From the NCBI GenBank assembly GCA_937890735.1, contig CALACZ010000165.1, positions 1-34,715 of the forward strand: a DNA stretch of 34,715 nucleotides. Reading direction: 5' to 3'. Both the position numbers and the translations under genes were made by a program. This document shows, piece by piece, positions 1 through 9,646 of this stretch (position 1 is its first letter; each line of letters begins with the position of its first letter). Below the pieces are notes generated by a model, which was not told where the DNA came from, did not search any database, and worked only from the letters and a program-made list of their open reading frames with translations. The stretch comes from an uncultured Bacillota bacterium (GTDB lineage Bacteria; Bacillota; Clostridia; Oscillospirales; Oscillospiraceae).

Positions 1-1
1 C

Positions 2-3000
2 CCGACCAGCACGAGCAATCCGGCAACGGTCGCGGACTGCTACAATGCCGGTACGATCACGAACAATGACAGCACAACGGCGGGCGTTACCGTTGGCGGG
101 ATCGTTGGCAGCAGCGCTGCGAAGAATTACAGCGGCGCGGCGACGGCGGACGTTATCACCGTGGAAAACTGCTACTACCTGACGCAGGAAGGACTGACCG
201 GCGACGGTGCGGCGGCGGATACGGAGGAGCTTGCCGCCAAGTCTGAGACCGAACTGAAATCGGACGATATGCCCGGTCTGCTCGGCGGCAGCTACACGGC
301 AAAGACCGATGACTATCCCATCCTCGGCTGGCAAGACCCGACGGCGAAGTATGAAGTCAAGTTCAACCTCTCGCCGGAGGACGCGGCGCTGACCGTGTCG
401 CAGGACGGTACGACGATCGCCCCCGTGAGCGGGCACACCTACGAGCTGACGAATGGCGACTATGACTACAAGGTCACGGCGGACGAGCATGACGATGTGG
501 AAGGTACGTTCACCGTCGCCTACGGCGGGCAGACCATCAACGTCAGCCTGAACATCAAGCTCTACACCGTAAAATTCGAGATCACCCCGGACGAGGGCGC
601 GGTGCTGGTCGTGGACGAGCAGACCCCGACGGTCGCCGGTGGGCGCACCTACCGTCTGCCGAAGTCTGACAGCGCGTACCGCTACAGCATCACGGCGTTC
701 GGCTATCAGGACGCGGCGGGCACGTTTACCGTGACCGGCGACGAGACGGTGGACACGCAGAGCGTCACGCTCACGGCGCTGGATACCTACACCGTGACCG
801 TGGGCGCGATCACGGCGGCGGACGGCGCGGCGATCGACCCGACCGTCACCGTCACCTGCCCGGCGTGGCAGAAAACGCTGACGGCGGAGGCTGACGGAAG
901 CTACCTCCTGCCGAACGGCAGCTATCACTACGTCATTTCCTGCTCCGGCTATAAGTCGGTCAGCGGCGACTTCACCGTTGAAAACGCCGCCGCGAGCATC
1001 CCCGGCGCGGCGCTGGAGGTCCAGACCGCCTGGGACGGCGAGACTTACACCAAGCCTCAGACGGACGAGAACGGCGTATATCTCATCGGCTCGCCGAATG
1101 AGCTGATGTGGTTCAATAAGAAGGCAACGACCGATTTGGGCATTTCCGCGAAGCTGACGGCGGACATCTGCATCAATGAGGATGTCACGATCGAGGATAC
1201 GAGCAAGCTCTATCAGTGGGAACAGATCGGCACAAACGTCAGCTATGCCGGCAAATTCTACAGCGGCACGTTTGACGGCAATAACCATGAGATCAGCGGT
1301 CTGTATATTTCCGAAAAGGCTACATCGAATACGGCTAAGAATGCCAACTACACGGGCTTTATCGCCTGCGCAAAGGCTGGCAGCGTCATCAAAAACCTGA
1401 CCATCACCAAGAGCCGGATCGAGAACAACACGACCGCCAGCAATGCGGGGCAGAATGCGGGGCAGTATGTCGGCGCGATCGGCGGCAACGTATATGATGT
1501 TGAAAACTGCCATGTTACGGACAGCGTGACGGTTTACAGCGGCGGTAAGTACGTTGGCGGTGTTGTGGGATATGTAAATGGCAAGATCACGCAGTCCTCC
1601 AGCGCGGCACAAGTGACCGGCGGAAGCTATGTAGGCGGCGTGGCTGGTCGTATCCAGTCGAACGATGGCAGCGCCGTGTCCGAGTGCTTCAATACCGGCA
1701 GCGTGACGGGCGCGACTTATGTTGGCGGTCTGACCGGCAATCTGTATAACGGCGGCACGATCAGTGACTGCTACAACACCGGCAAAGTTACAGCAACCAC
1801 AAAAAGCAGCGGCATGGCGGGCGGCTTGATCGGCAGCTTCCGCTCCGGCACGCTGAAAAACTCTTACAGCAGCACCGTGCCGACCGCGGCAAAGGCAGGC
1901 ACAGTTGCAGGGAGTCTGGAATGGTCCGGTGGTCAGAAAACGCTGACGAATGTCTATGCTCTGAACGACGCGACAGTCACGGAGACAGTCGGCAATCTCA
2001 ATAGCTGCACCATCCAGAACGGCGCGGCGGTCGCCAAAACGGCAGACGAACTGAAAGCGCTGACGACCGCGGACCTCAGCGACAAGTTCGCGGCGGATAG
2101 CAAGGGCATCAACGGCGGCTATCCTGTTCTCGCGTGGCAGAACGGCGGCGCGGATGAGCCGGAAGATCCCGACCATCCCGCCATCGACCCCACCGGCTGG
2201 GACGGCAAAGCGTCCGCAACCGAGCCTGCGCAGGAAAACGGCGTGTACCAGATCGCAAGCCCGGCGGAGCTCAAGTGGTTCGCGGACAACGCGGCGGCAA
2301 CGCCGGGTATCCGCGGCGCTCTGACGGCGAACATCGACCTCAACAACCGCGACTGGACGCCGGTGGACGCAGGCTTCACGGGCGAGCTGGACGGCGCGGG
2401 CTTTGCCATCACGAATCTTTACTGCAAAAACGAGCACGGCAGCGCGGCACTGTTTGCCGCGAACGGCGGTGCGCTCAAGAATCTCACCGTGACCGGCATC
2501 ATCGTCGGCGGCGACAACAGCGCCATTCTGGCGGCAAGCAACACCGGCACGATCACGAGCTGCACCGTGCAGGGGACGCTCAAGGGCGGCAACTACGCGG
2601 CGGGCATCGCGGCGGTGAATAAAGGTGCGATCGAAAATTGCGTAAACAATGCGGCAATCGGCGGCGACAAGTACGTCGGCGGTATCGCGGCAAGCAACGC
2701 GGCAAAGGGTACGATCACGGGCAGCGCCAACAGCGGCGTCGTCCGCGCCGGCGGGATGATGGCGGCGGGCGTCGCGGCGGCGAATGACGGCACGGTCGAA
2801 AACTGCGCCAACAACGGCGTGATCGTCAGCACGGCGGGCATTATGCGCAGCTACGTCGGCGGCGTGGCCGGCTGGAACAACGGCACGGTCAAGGGCGCGT
2901 ACAATGCGGGTAACGTTGAAGCCACTGGCGGCGCGGTCGGCGGCGCGGTGGGTCTCAACCTGACGCAGACGACCCACACGGATCTCTACAACGTCGGCGA

Positions 3001-6000
3001 CGTGACCGGCGGCGATTATGAGGACGACGGCTATCCCACGGATAACGCCGTCAGTTCGCAGGACGAGCTGGACGCCATGCCGCAGGCGCTGGCGTACGCA
3101 CAGGCACGCCTGATTGCGAAGTCTGCCATCGACGGCGACCTGACCCTCACCGGCGACGTGAAGGTCGGCGGCAAGGTGACGGCGAACTACACCGGCACGG
3201 CGGAGGACCTGATCTACGTCTGGTACTACAGCTACGAAGAAAATGACGACGCGGTCGTCGCCATTACTGACACCGCAGAATACACCATCCCCGACACGCT
3301 CACCGGCAGAACGCTGCGCGTCAAGGCGCTGAGCGCGGATGCCTCCGGCGTTTTGAAGGCGCAGGCGAGCAGCAAGGTCGAGGGTCTGGAAGGCGTTGTC
3401 AGCATCCGCGGCGCGGCAGTCGTCGGGCGCACGCTCACGGCAGTCTTTACCGCCGCTGAGGATCAGGGCGCGCTGACGTACACCTGGTATCGCGACACGG
3501 CGCAGGCCGGCACGGGCGAGACGTACACCGTTACGGCGGACGACGTGGGCAGGACGCTGACCGTCAAGGTCACGAGCGCCACAAAGCCAGGCATGAAGCA
3601 GGCGACCACGCAGGAGATCAAAACGGCGGACGCCGCCGGTCTCTGGGAGACTGCGGATTGCACCGAGCCGACGAATGTCGGCGGCGTGTATCAGATCACG
3701 AATGAAAAAGAACTCCACTGGTTCGCAAGCGAAGTCAACAGCGGCAGCGGCACGATCTCTGCCAAGCTGGTGAATGACATCGCGCTCACGACTGCCAACT
3801 GGTATCCCATCGGCAAGTCGGAGCACCCGTTCAAGGGCGAATTTGACGGCAACGGCAAGCGCATCACCGGGCTGAAGGTCAGCCGCGCGGAGAGCGAGAT
3901 CGGCTTCTTCGGGCTCATCGGCAAGGGCGGTCTCGTCAAAGATCTGAGCGTGAACGGCACGGTCGCCGCGACAGGCGACGTCAGCCAGACCGGCGGCATC
4001 GCGGGTGCGATGGAGGACGCCGAATCCGGCAAGGCGCGCATCACAGACTGCTTCTTTACCGGCAGCGTCAGCGGCAGCATTCAGGTCGGCGGCATCGTCG
4101 GCAGCGTGGGGCTGCACAACGTGGTGGAGCGCTGCGGCAATGACGCCACCGTCACCGGCGCGCAGCAGGTCGGCGGCATCGCGGGCGCAAACTCCTATGG
4201 CGAGGTGCGTTACAGCCGCAACAAGGGCGATGTCGGCGGAACGGGCGCGAAGTATGTCGGCGGCGTGATCGGCGACGTGCAGAACTATGCCGAGCTCGTC
4301 GGCTGCTACAACACCGGCGATGTGACCGGCGAAGATTATCTCGGCGGCGTGGCTGGCAACGTCTATGTCGCGTCCGCACCGCTCGGCTGCTATAACGTGG
4401 GCACGGTCGATTCTGCCGTTCACTGCGGCGGCGCGGTCGGCAGCTACGGCGGCGGCACTTACATCGGCACGCAGCAGGGCAGCTTCTATAAAGGACCGCT
4501 GTCTGAAGCGTTCAAGGCAAACGGCGCGACGATGCGCACCGAAGCCGCGATGAAGGCTTCCTCGTTCGTATCGGAGCTGAACTCGGACGCGTATACCACC
4601 TGCTATGAGCGCGATGGCGTGAGCACAGGCGCGCAGCTCAACAGCGGCTATCCCATCCTGACGTGGGAGGCAAACGGCAGCTATCTCATCACGCTTGACC
4701 CCAACGGCGGCTACTGCGACACGGCAGACGTCCGCACGACGGCGAACGGTACACTCGGCGCGCTGCCCGAGGACGGCTACCGCTGGAACTACCGTTTTGA
4801 CGGCTGGTTCACCGCAAAGGACGGCGGCAGCGCCGTGACAGCGCAGACCGTCTTTACCGAAAATACCACCATCTACGCGCACTGGACGTGCACCCGCGAG
4901 ACTGCGGTGGAGCGCACCAAGACCGTCTATTTCTCCCTCTCGCGCAACGGCGAGTATCTGACCGGCAGTGATGCCGACCAGACAATGCTGGCAGCCGTGC
5001 CGGTGGAGATCACCTGGTTTGACCTCGCGGACTACGGTCTGGAGGCGTTCAGCGTGAAGTCGAACGGCAAGGTCGTCGAGCAGCCGACGATGCTGCACCT
5101 GCTCATCCGCATGGTGGAGCAGTACAAGCTGAACGGCAGGACGGCGGCGAACAGCACGAATGAACTGACGGTCAGCGGCAAGTTCGGCTCGATGTTCCTC
5201 ACAAAATACTGGGACGGCACGTCCAACCTGACGTATTACCTCAACCACGCGTATGCCCAGATGAAGCCGGGCATCGGCGCGACGGCGGACTACATGACGC
5301 TGGAAAACGGCGACTTCATTGAGGTCGGTCTGTACAGCGACCCGAATTACTGGATGTCCTCCGAGGCGGGCTATGCCTACTTTGCAAAGCCGGACGGCAC
5401 GGCGGCGGACCGTCTTGCCCTCACAGCGCGCGAGGCGCAGACGCTCGTTCTGCACCGCGTAAGCTCGGATATGTGGAACGGCGTGGGCGTGGATACGACG
5501 CTTGCAAACACCAAGGTCTATGTGACGACCGACCTCTCCGAGGCGGACACCAACGTGACGAAGTGGATGGAGCTCGGCACGACAAATGCCGGCGCGGAGC
5601 TGGCAGTCAGCTTCCGCCAGCCGGGTACTTACTATGTGGCGGCTGCGGGCAGCAGCGTCAGCGGTCCGGGCGTGTGCGTCATCACCGTTGCGGGGGACGC
5701 CGTGTCGGATGTGGAGGCGCTGATCGAGCAGCTCCCGGACGAGGCGGACGTTACCACGGCGGACGCGGCGCAGATCCGTGCCGCCCGTGCGGCGTATGAC
5801 GCGCTGACGGAGGAGGAGCAGGCGCAGGTCGGAAACCTCGACCGCCTGACCGGCATTGAAGCGGCGCTCGCCGCGCGCGAGACCGAGGCGCTCATCGACG
5901 CCATTGGCGACGTGACGAGGAACAGCGGCAGCGCCATCAGCGCCGCGCGCCGCGCCTATGATGCGCTGGACGACGCGCACAAGGAGCAGGTGAAGAACCG

Positions 6001-6622
6001 CCAGACGCTCTTTGACGCCATCGAGGCATACGACACCATCCGCAGCAACACCGGCACGGTGGCAAAACCGTCCGTAAACGATGCGGCACAGGATGCGGCA
6101 GCAAATGACGACGGTCTGCCGTTCACCGACGTCCTGGCGGGCAGCTGGTACTATGACGGCGTGGAATACGCCTCTGAAACCGGCTTGATGAACGGCACGT
6201 CCCGCACCACGTTCAGCCCGAATGCCGACACGACGCGCGGCATGATCGTCACGATCCTCGCCCGTCTGGAGGGCGTGAGCACCTCCGGCACGCCGTGGTA
6301 TGCGGCGGGTCAGCGCTGGGTGATGGCAAACGGCGTGTCCGACGGCACGGGCATGGAGCGCAGCATCACCCGCGAGCAGCTCGCGGCGATGCTCTGCCGC
6401 TACGCGAAGCTCTGCGGCTATGACGTGACGGCGGACGTGGCGAGCATCCAGACGTTCACGGACTACGACACCGTCTCCGCCTACGCGCGCGAAGCGATGG
6501 CGTGGTGCGTGGAGAACGGTCTCATCCAGGGTAGCAGCGGCCGCCTCGCCCCGCGCGAGAACGCCTCCCGCGCCCAGGTCGCCGCGATCCTGACCCGCTA
6601 TGCGCAGAAGATCGCAAAGTAA
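2..6622 (+). CDS. Giant SLH-anchored surface protein with GLUG-type repeats (5'-truncated by window)
   Basis: The frame is open from the first base, so the true start lies upstream. Order by nucleotide: GLUG-like repeats (2-340); three PEGA-like beta repeats (about 345-1020); three copies of a module that opens with a GVYxIxSPxELxWF-like motif and continues into GLUG repeats rich in YVGGVAG and NCYNTG (about 1030-2130, 2200-3060, 3640-4680); two similar Ig-like domains between modules 2 and 3 (about 3120-3640); an InlB/Flg_new-type repeat (about 4684-4890, with DPNGG and a terminal YAHWT); a domain resembling DUF4430 (about 4915-5690); two helical repeats containing AAYDALTEEEQ-like segments (about 5700-6040); and three SLH domains (about 6115-6619). 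SLH domains bind secondary cell-wall polymers non-covalently, so this is probably an exported adhesin or matrix protein. The N-terminal signal peptide is outside the window. Domain names come from motif memory and substrate or ligand is unknown. Confidence 0.9.
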   Translation, partial: PTSTSNPATVADCYNAGTITNNDSTTAGVTVGGIVGSSAAKNYSGAATADVITVENCYYLTQEGLTGDGAAADTEELAAKSETELKSDDMPGLLGGSYTAKTDDYPILGWQDPTAKYEVKFNLSPEDAALTVSQDGTTIAPVSGHTYELTNGDYDYKVTADEHDDVEGTFTVAYGGQTINVSLNIKLYTVKFEITPDEGAVLVVDEQTPTVAGGRTYRLPKSDSAYRYSITAFGYQDAAGTFTVTGDETVDTQSVTLTALDTYTVTVGAITAADGAAIDPTVTVTCPAWQKTLTAEADGSYLLPNGSYHYVISCSGYKSVSGDFTVENAAASIPGAALEVQTAWDGETYTKPQTDENGVYLIGSPNELMWFNKKATTDLGISAKLTADICINEDVTIEDTSKLYQWEQIGTNVSYAGKFYSGTFDGNNHEISGLYISEKATSNTAKNANYTGFIACAKAGSVIKNLTITKSRIENNTTASNAGQNAGQYVGAIGGNVYDVENCHVTDSVTVYSGGKYVGGVVGYVNGKITQSSSAAQVTGGSYVGGVAGRIQSNDGSAVSECFNTGSVTGATYVGGLTGNLYNGGTISDCYNTGKVTATTKSSGMAGGLIGSFRSGTLKNSYSSTVPTAAKAGTVAGSLEWSGGQKTLTNVYALNDATVTETVGNLNSCTIQNGAAVAKTADELKALTTADLSDKFAADSKGINGGYPVLAWQNGGADEPEDPDHPAIDPTGWDGKASATEPAQENGVYQIASPAELKWFADNAAATPGIRGALTANIDLNNRDWTPVDAGFTGELDGAGFAITNLYCKNEHGSAALFAANGGALKNLTVTGIIVGGDNSAILAASNTGTITSCTVQGTLKGGNYAAGIAAVNKGAIENCVNNAAIGGDKYVGGIAASNAAKGTITGSANSGVVRAGGMMAAGVAAANDGTVENCANNGVIVSTAGIMRSYVGGVAGWNNGTVKGAYNAGNVEATGGAVGGAVGLNLTQTTHTDLYNVGDVTGGDYEDDGYPTDNAVSSQDELDAMPQALAYAQARLIAKSAIDGDLTLTGDVKVGGKVTANYTGTAEDLIYVWYYSYEENDDAVVAITDTAEYTIPDTLTGRTLRVKALSADASGVLKAQASSKVEGLEGVVSIRGAAVVGRTLTAVFTAAEDQGALTYTWYRDTAQAGTGETYTVTADDVGRTLTVKVTSATKPGMKQATTQEIKTADAAGLWETADCTEPTNVGGVYQITNEKELHWFASEVNSGSGTISAKLVNDIALTTANWYPIGKSEHPFKGEFDGNGKRITGLKVSRAESEIGFFGLIGKGGLVKDLSVNGTVAATGDVSQTGGIAGAMEDAESGKARITDCFFTGSVSGSIQVGGIVGSVGLHNVVERCGNDATVTGAQQVGGIAGANSYGEVRYSRNKGDVGGTGAKYVGGVIGDVQNYAELVGCYNTGDVTGEDYLGGVAGNVYVASAPLGCYNVGTVDSAVHCGGAVGSYGGGTYIGTQQGSFYKGPLSEAFKANGATMRTEAAMKASSFVSELNSDAYTTCYERDGVSTGAQLNSGYPILTWEANGSYLITLDPNGGYCDTADVRTTANGTLGALPEDGYRWNYRFDGWFTAKDGGSAVTAQTVFTENTTIYAHWTCTRETAVERTKTVYFSLSRNGEYLTGSDADQTMLAAVPVEITWFDLADYGLEAFSVKSNGKVVEQPTMLHLLIRMVEQYKLNGRTAANSTNELTVSGKFGSMFLTKYWDGTSNLTYYLNHAYAQMKPGIGATADYMTLENGDFIEVGLYSDPNYWMSSEAGYAYFAKPDGTAADRLALTAREAQTLVLHRVSSDMWNGVGVDTTLANTKVYVTTDLSEADTNVTKWMELGTTNAGAELAVSFRQPGTYYVAAAGSSVSGPGVCVITVAGDAVSDVEALIEQLPDEADVTTADAAQIRAARAAYDALTEEEQAQVGNLDRLTGIEAALAARETEALIDAIGDVTRNSGSAISAARRAYDALDDAHKEQVKNRQTLFDAIEAYDTIRSNTGTVAKPSVNDAAQDAAANDDGLPFTDVLAGSWYYDGVEYASETGLMNGTSRTTFSPNADTTRGMIVTILARLEGVSTSGTPWYAAGQRWVMANGVSDGTGMERSITREQLAAMLCRYAKLCGYDVTADVASIQTFTDYDTVSAYAREAMAWCVENGLIQGSSGRLAPRENASRAQVAAILTRYAQKIAK

Positions 6623-6645
6623 GTGATCAGCCAATAGATATAAGA

Positions 6646-6677
6646 ACAGCCCCGGTGCAGTGCACCGGGGCTGTTTT
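6646..6677 (+). terminator. Rho-independent terminator after the surface protein
   Basis: A GC-rich inverted repeat (ACAGCCCCGGT pairing with ACCGGGGCTGT around a short loop) is followed by TTTT. It lies 24 bases after the stop and separates this gene from the convergent nucleoside hydrolase. Confidence 0.9.
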
Positions 6678-6685
6678 GCACGGAC

Positions 6686-7618
6686 TTAGATAGATTTGAT
6701 ACAGTTTTTCAGAATTTCAATGAAGCGGTCGCGGTCAACATCCAGAACGACGGTGGCATTCTTTTCGTCGAACTGCTTGTCGCTGTAGAGGTCGGTGACG
6801 GTCTTGCCAAGCGTGAGGGTGCTGCGCGTTTCGATCTTTACGCCTGCTTCTTCCGCGCGGAACAGCTCCGGGTGCGCCAGATACAGCACCGGGCAGGAAT
6901 CGTGCATCGCAACGCCGCTCAGTCCAAACTTCTGCGAGAACTGCCACGCGCACTGCACACAGTCGCGCACGAATTTGCCCGCCTTTGTGCCGGTCGCCGC
7001 CAGCTCGTCCCAGTCGGCGGGGCGCAGCAGCGCCTTGAGCGTGACATCCAGCCCGCACATGATGATGTGCACGCCGGAATCAAACACCAGCTCCGCCGCC
7101 TCGGGGTCGCAGTAGATGTTGAACTCCGCCGCCGGGGTGATGTTGCCGCCGACCGCCGCGCCGCCCATGATGAGCATGGAGTGCAGCAGCCCCGGCAGGT
7201 CGGGGTACTTGGAGAACGCGGTGGCGATGTTCGTGAGCGGCCCGAGCGCGATCAGGCGCAGCTCGTGCGGGTGCTTGACCGCCGCGTCATACAGCGCGTC
7301 CCACGCTGTCTCCACGCGGTACACCGCGTCCGGCGGCACGGGCAGGTCCACATCGCCCAGACCGTCATTGCCATGGAAGTGGGAGGCGGTGAGCAGCTCA
7401 CGGCACAGCGGCGAAACAGCGCCGCGATAGACCGGGTAATCCGTGCCCAGCAGCCCGTTCAGGCGGTGCGCGTTGCGGTAGGTGTTTTCCTGCGAGGCGT
7501 TGCCGCAGGTGGTGGAGATGCCGAGCAGGTCGATCTGCGGCAGCGCGTGCGCCGCCATGATCGCAATGGCGTCATCCACGCCGATGTCACAGTCGATCCA
7601 GACGGGATATGTATTCAT
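6686..7618 (-). CDS. Nucleoside hydrolase, IunH/Rih family (paralogue 1)
   Basis: A 310-aa protein of the inosine-uridine-preferring nucleoside hydrolase family, which cleaves the N-glycosidic bond of ribonucleosides to base plus ribose. The N-terminal calcium-binding motif is DCDIGVDD (residues 9-16), a variant of the usual DxDPGxDD with Ile for Pro. GPLTNIA and the C-terminal MHD motif (catalytic-site His) are present. It starts with ATG inside the stop of the upstream paralogue (ATGA, 4-nt overlap) and has a GGAGGG Shine-Dalgarno, so the pair is translationally coupled. It sits downstream of a nucleoside-type ABC transporter, so its substrates are probably imported nucleosides. Cytoplasmic, no signal peptide. 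Substrate preference (purine or pyrimidine) cannot be read from the sequence. Confidence 0.9.
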   Translation of the reverse strand: MNTYPVWIDCDIGVDDAIAIMAAHALPQIDLLGISTTCGNASQENTYRNAHRLNGLLGTDYPVYRGAVSPLCRELLTASHFHGNDGLGDVDLPVPPDAVYRVETAWDALYDAAVKHPHELRLIALGPLTNIATAFSKYPDLPGLLHSMLIMGGAAVGGNITPAAEFNIYCDPEAAELVFDSGVHIIMCGLDVTLKALLRPADWDELAATGTKAGKFVRDCVQCAWQFSQKFGLSGVAMHDSCPVLYLAHPELFRAEEAGVKIETRSTLTLGKTVTDLYSDKQFDEKNATVVLDVDRDRFIEILKNCIKSI

Positions 7619-8565
7619 TTCTGACCCTCCCCATAAAAGCGCATGGCATCCACCAGCAGGTCAGCGAACCGTTTGCGGTCCACGCTCAGAATGCAGGTGG
7701 CGTTGGGCGCGTGCCCGGTGACGCCCAGCAGGTCGCCCACGGTCGCGCCGCGGCAGTATTTGCCGGCGGTCTCGATCTGCACATACAGCGGCTTCATCGT
7801 GAACACCTCCGGGTGCAGCAGCGCCATGACCGCGCACGGGTCGTGCATCGGCGCGCCGTCATAGCCGAGGTTTTTGTGGAAGATATAGAAGAACTCCAGC
7901 CACTGCGCAACAATGTCCGCAACAGGATTGCCAATGGCGGCGATGCGCCGGAAATCCTCCGGCAGGATGAGCGCCTGTTCCGTCACGTCCAGCCCTGCCA
8001 TTAAGATCGGCACGCCGGAGCGGAACACGATCTTTGCCGCCTCGGGATCGACGAGGATGTTGAACTCCGCTGCGGGCGTCCAGTTGCCGTAGGCGATGCC
8101 GCCGCCCATCAGCGAGATGCGCGCGATCTTTTCCTTGAGCTCCGGGTGCGCCAGCAGCAGCGCGGCGGTGTTTGTGAGCGGGCCTGTGGAGATGATGGTG
8201 ACGGGTGTAAGGCTCTCGCGCAGCGTTTTTGCCATCAGCTCGCACGCCGAAAGCTCCGAAAGCCCCATCGCGGGCTCGGGCAGGGGAGGACCGTCCAGCC
8301 CCGACTCGCCGTGCACCGATGGCGCGTTCATGGGCGGCTCGATGAGCGGGCGCGGACGCCCCTGCGCGATGGGCGCGTCAATGCCGAGCAGAGTGCAGAT
8401 GCGCTGCGCGTTGTAGGTCGTTTTCTGAATGGTCTGATTGCCGGCGACGGACGTCACGGCGAGGATGTCCATGCGCCCCGACGCCTTTGCCAGCGTCCAG
8501 GCGATGGCGTCATCATGACCGGGGTCGCCGTCAAGGATCACGGGGATCCGGGTTTGTTCGTTCAT
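7615..8565 (-). CDS. Nucleoside hydrolase, IunH/Rih family (paralogue 2)
   Basis: A 316-aa nucleoside hydrolase with the canonical DGDPGHDD metal-binding motif (residues 12-19), GPLTNTA, and the C-terminal MHD motif. Its length is normal for the family (about 310-320 aa). The start ATG at 8565 is preceded by GGAGG seven bases upstream. It precedes paralogue 1 with a 4-nt overlap. Protein similarity between the two is clear but moderate, so they are older paralogues rather than a fresh duplication and may divide substrates between them. The upstream transporter genes are on the same strand, 100 bases away across a hairpin, so expression is either by read-through or from an internal promoter that I did not identify. 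Confidence 0.92.
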   Translation of the reverse strand: MNEQTRIPVILDGDPGHDDAIAWTLAKASGRMDILAVTSVAGNQTIQKTTYNAQRICTLLGIDAPIAQGRPRPLIEPPMNAPSVHGESGLDGPPLPEPAMGLSELSACELMAKTLRESLTPVTIISTGPLTNTAALLLAHPELKEKIARISLMGGGIAYGNWTPAAEFNILVDPEAAKIVFRSGVPILMAGLDVTEQALILPEDFRRIAAIGNPVADIVAQWLEFFYIFHKNLGYDGAPMHDPCAVMALLHPEVFTMKPLYVQIETAGKYCRGATVGDLLGVTGHAPNATCILSVDRKRFADLLVDAMRFYGEGQK

Positions 8566-8625
8566 GCGTACCTCCAGAATTTCAGGCTTTTACAAAGACG
8601 CTTCAAAATTGGATCTTGAAACGCC

Positions 8626-8655
8626 AAAGGCTGCCTGCAAACGCAGGCAGCCTTT
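8626..8655 (-). terminator. Stem-loop between the transporter genes and the nucleoside hydrolases
   Basis: A 13-bp perfect stem (8626-8638 with 8643-8655) has a 4-nt AAAC loop. On the minus strand the stem ends in TTT and continues GGCGTTTC, so it is an imperfect intrinsic terminator or a read-through attenuator inside one long operon. Confidence 0.65.
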
Positions 8656-8665
8656 GTAAATACAT

Positions 8666-9646
8666 TTATTTTGCTGCCTTTGCCGCAGCCTTTTTGAGGC
8701 TGGCGGTATTGCGCCGCTTGCCGCCCTTGCGCTGCGCCAGCGCGAAGATGAGCAAACCGATGATGGTCACGGCGTAGGGGATCGGCGAGGCAAGGTTGGA
8801 ATCCAGACCGATCGCCGAGAACTTGATGCCGAGCGCCTGCGCGAAGCCGAAGATCAGCGACGAGAGCATACCGCCCAGACATTCGCCGCTGCCCATTGCC
8901 TGCGCCGCCAGCGCGATGAAGCCGCGCCCGGCGACCATGTCAAGACTCCAGCCCTGGGCGTAGGACATCGACATGAACGCGCCGCCGAAGCCCGCCATGA
9001 GACCCGAATAGGCGATGGCGATGTACTTGATCTTTTTCACCGACACACCGACGGAGGACGCCGCGTTGGGGTTCTCGCCGACCGCGCGGATGTTCAGACC
9101 CAGGCTCGTCTTATACAGGATGACGAACGTGACGTAGCACAGGATGAATGCGATGTAGGTGAGCAGGCTGTGCCCGGAGATGACCGACCCGAGGAACGGA
9201 ATTTTGTTCAGCAGCGGGATCTGGATGTCGGGGATGCACAGCGCCTTGGTGATCAGACCCGTGGAGGACGCCATCGCCTTGCCCTCGGTGAGGTTGGTGA
9301 TGACCTTGCAGAGGAAGAGCGTACCGCCGGAGCCCATCATGTTGACGGCAATGCCGACCATGGTGATGTTCGTGCGGAGCTTAAAGGCAAAGAAGCCCAT
9401 CATCAGCGCCAGACCCGTGCCCACGACGAGTGCCGCGAGCAGACCCCAGAGCCAGCTGTTTGCGTAGTAGCTGATGAGAGAGCCCGCGAGCGCGGAGAAC
9501 ATCATCAGACCCTCGAGACCAAGGTTGCAGAAGCCTGCTTTGCCGACTACGATCGCGCCGAGCGTTGCGAACAGGATCGGCGCGGAAATGCGGATGATCG
9601 AGAAGAAAAACTCCGGCGTTGCAAGCATTTTCAGAAAATTAAGCAT
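8666..9646 (-). CDS. BMP-family nucleoside ABC transporter, permease 2 (NupQ/YufQ-like)
   Basis: A 326-aa hydrophobic protein of the branched-chain-amino-acid/ribose permease superfamily, as found in simple-sugar and nucleoside importers. Features include GFCNLGLEGLMMFSAL near the N-terminus, several membrane helices and a basic C-terminal tail. I place the start at the ATG at 9646, which has AGGAGG upstream. It overlaps the stop of permease 1 by 8 nt. The frame stays open further upstream, but that part runs through the other permease gene and lacks a ribosome site. It pairs with permease 1 and the ATPase to form the membrane part of a nucleoside importer. Permease pairs of this type with a BMP lipoprotein take up purine or pyrimidine nucleosides in studied Firmicutes. 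Confidence 0.9.
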   Translation of the reverse strand: MLNFLKMLATPEFFFSIIRISAPILFATLGAIVVGKAGFCNLGLEGLMMFSALAGSLISYYANSWLWGLLAALVVGTGLALMMGFFAFKLRTNITMVGIAVNMMGSGGTLFLCKVITNLTEGKAMASSTGLITKALCIPDIQIPLLNKIPFLGSVISGHSLLTYIAFILCYVTFVILYKTSLGLNIRAVGENPNAASSVGVSVKKIKYIAIAYSGLMAGFGGAFMSMSYAQGWSLDMVAGRGFIALAAQAMGSGECLGGMLSSLIFGFAQALGIKFSAIGLDSNLASPIPYAVTIIGLLIFALAQRKGGKRRNTASLKKAAAKAAK

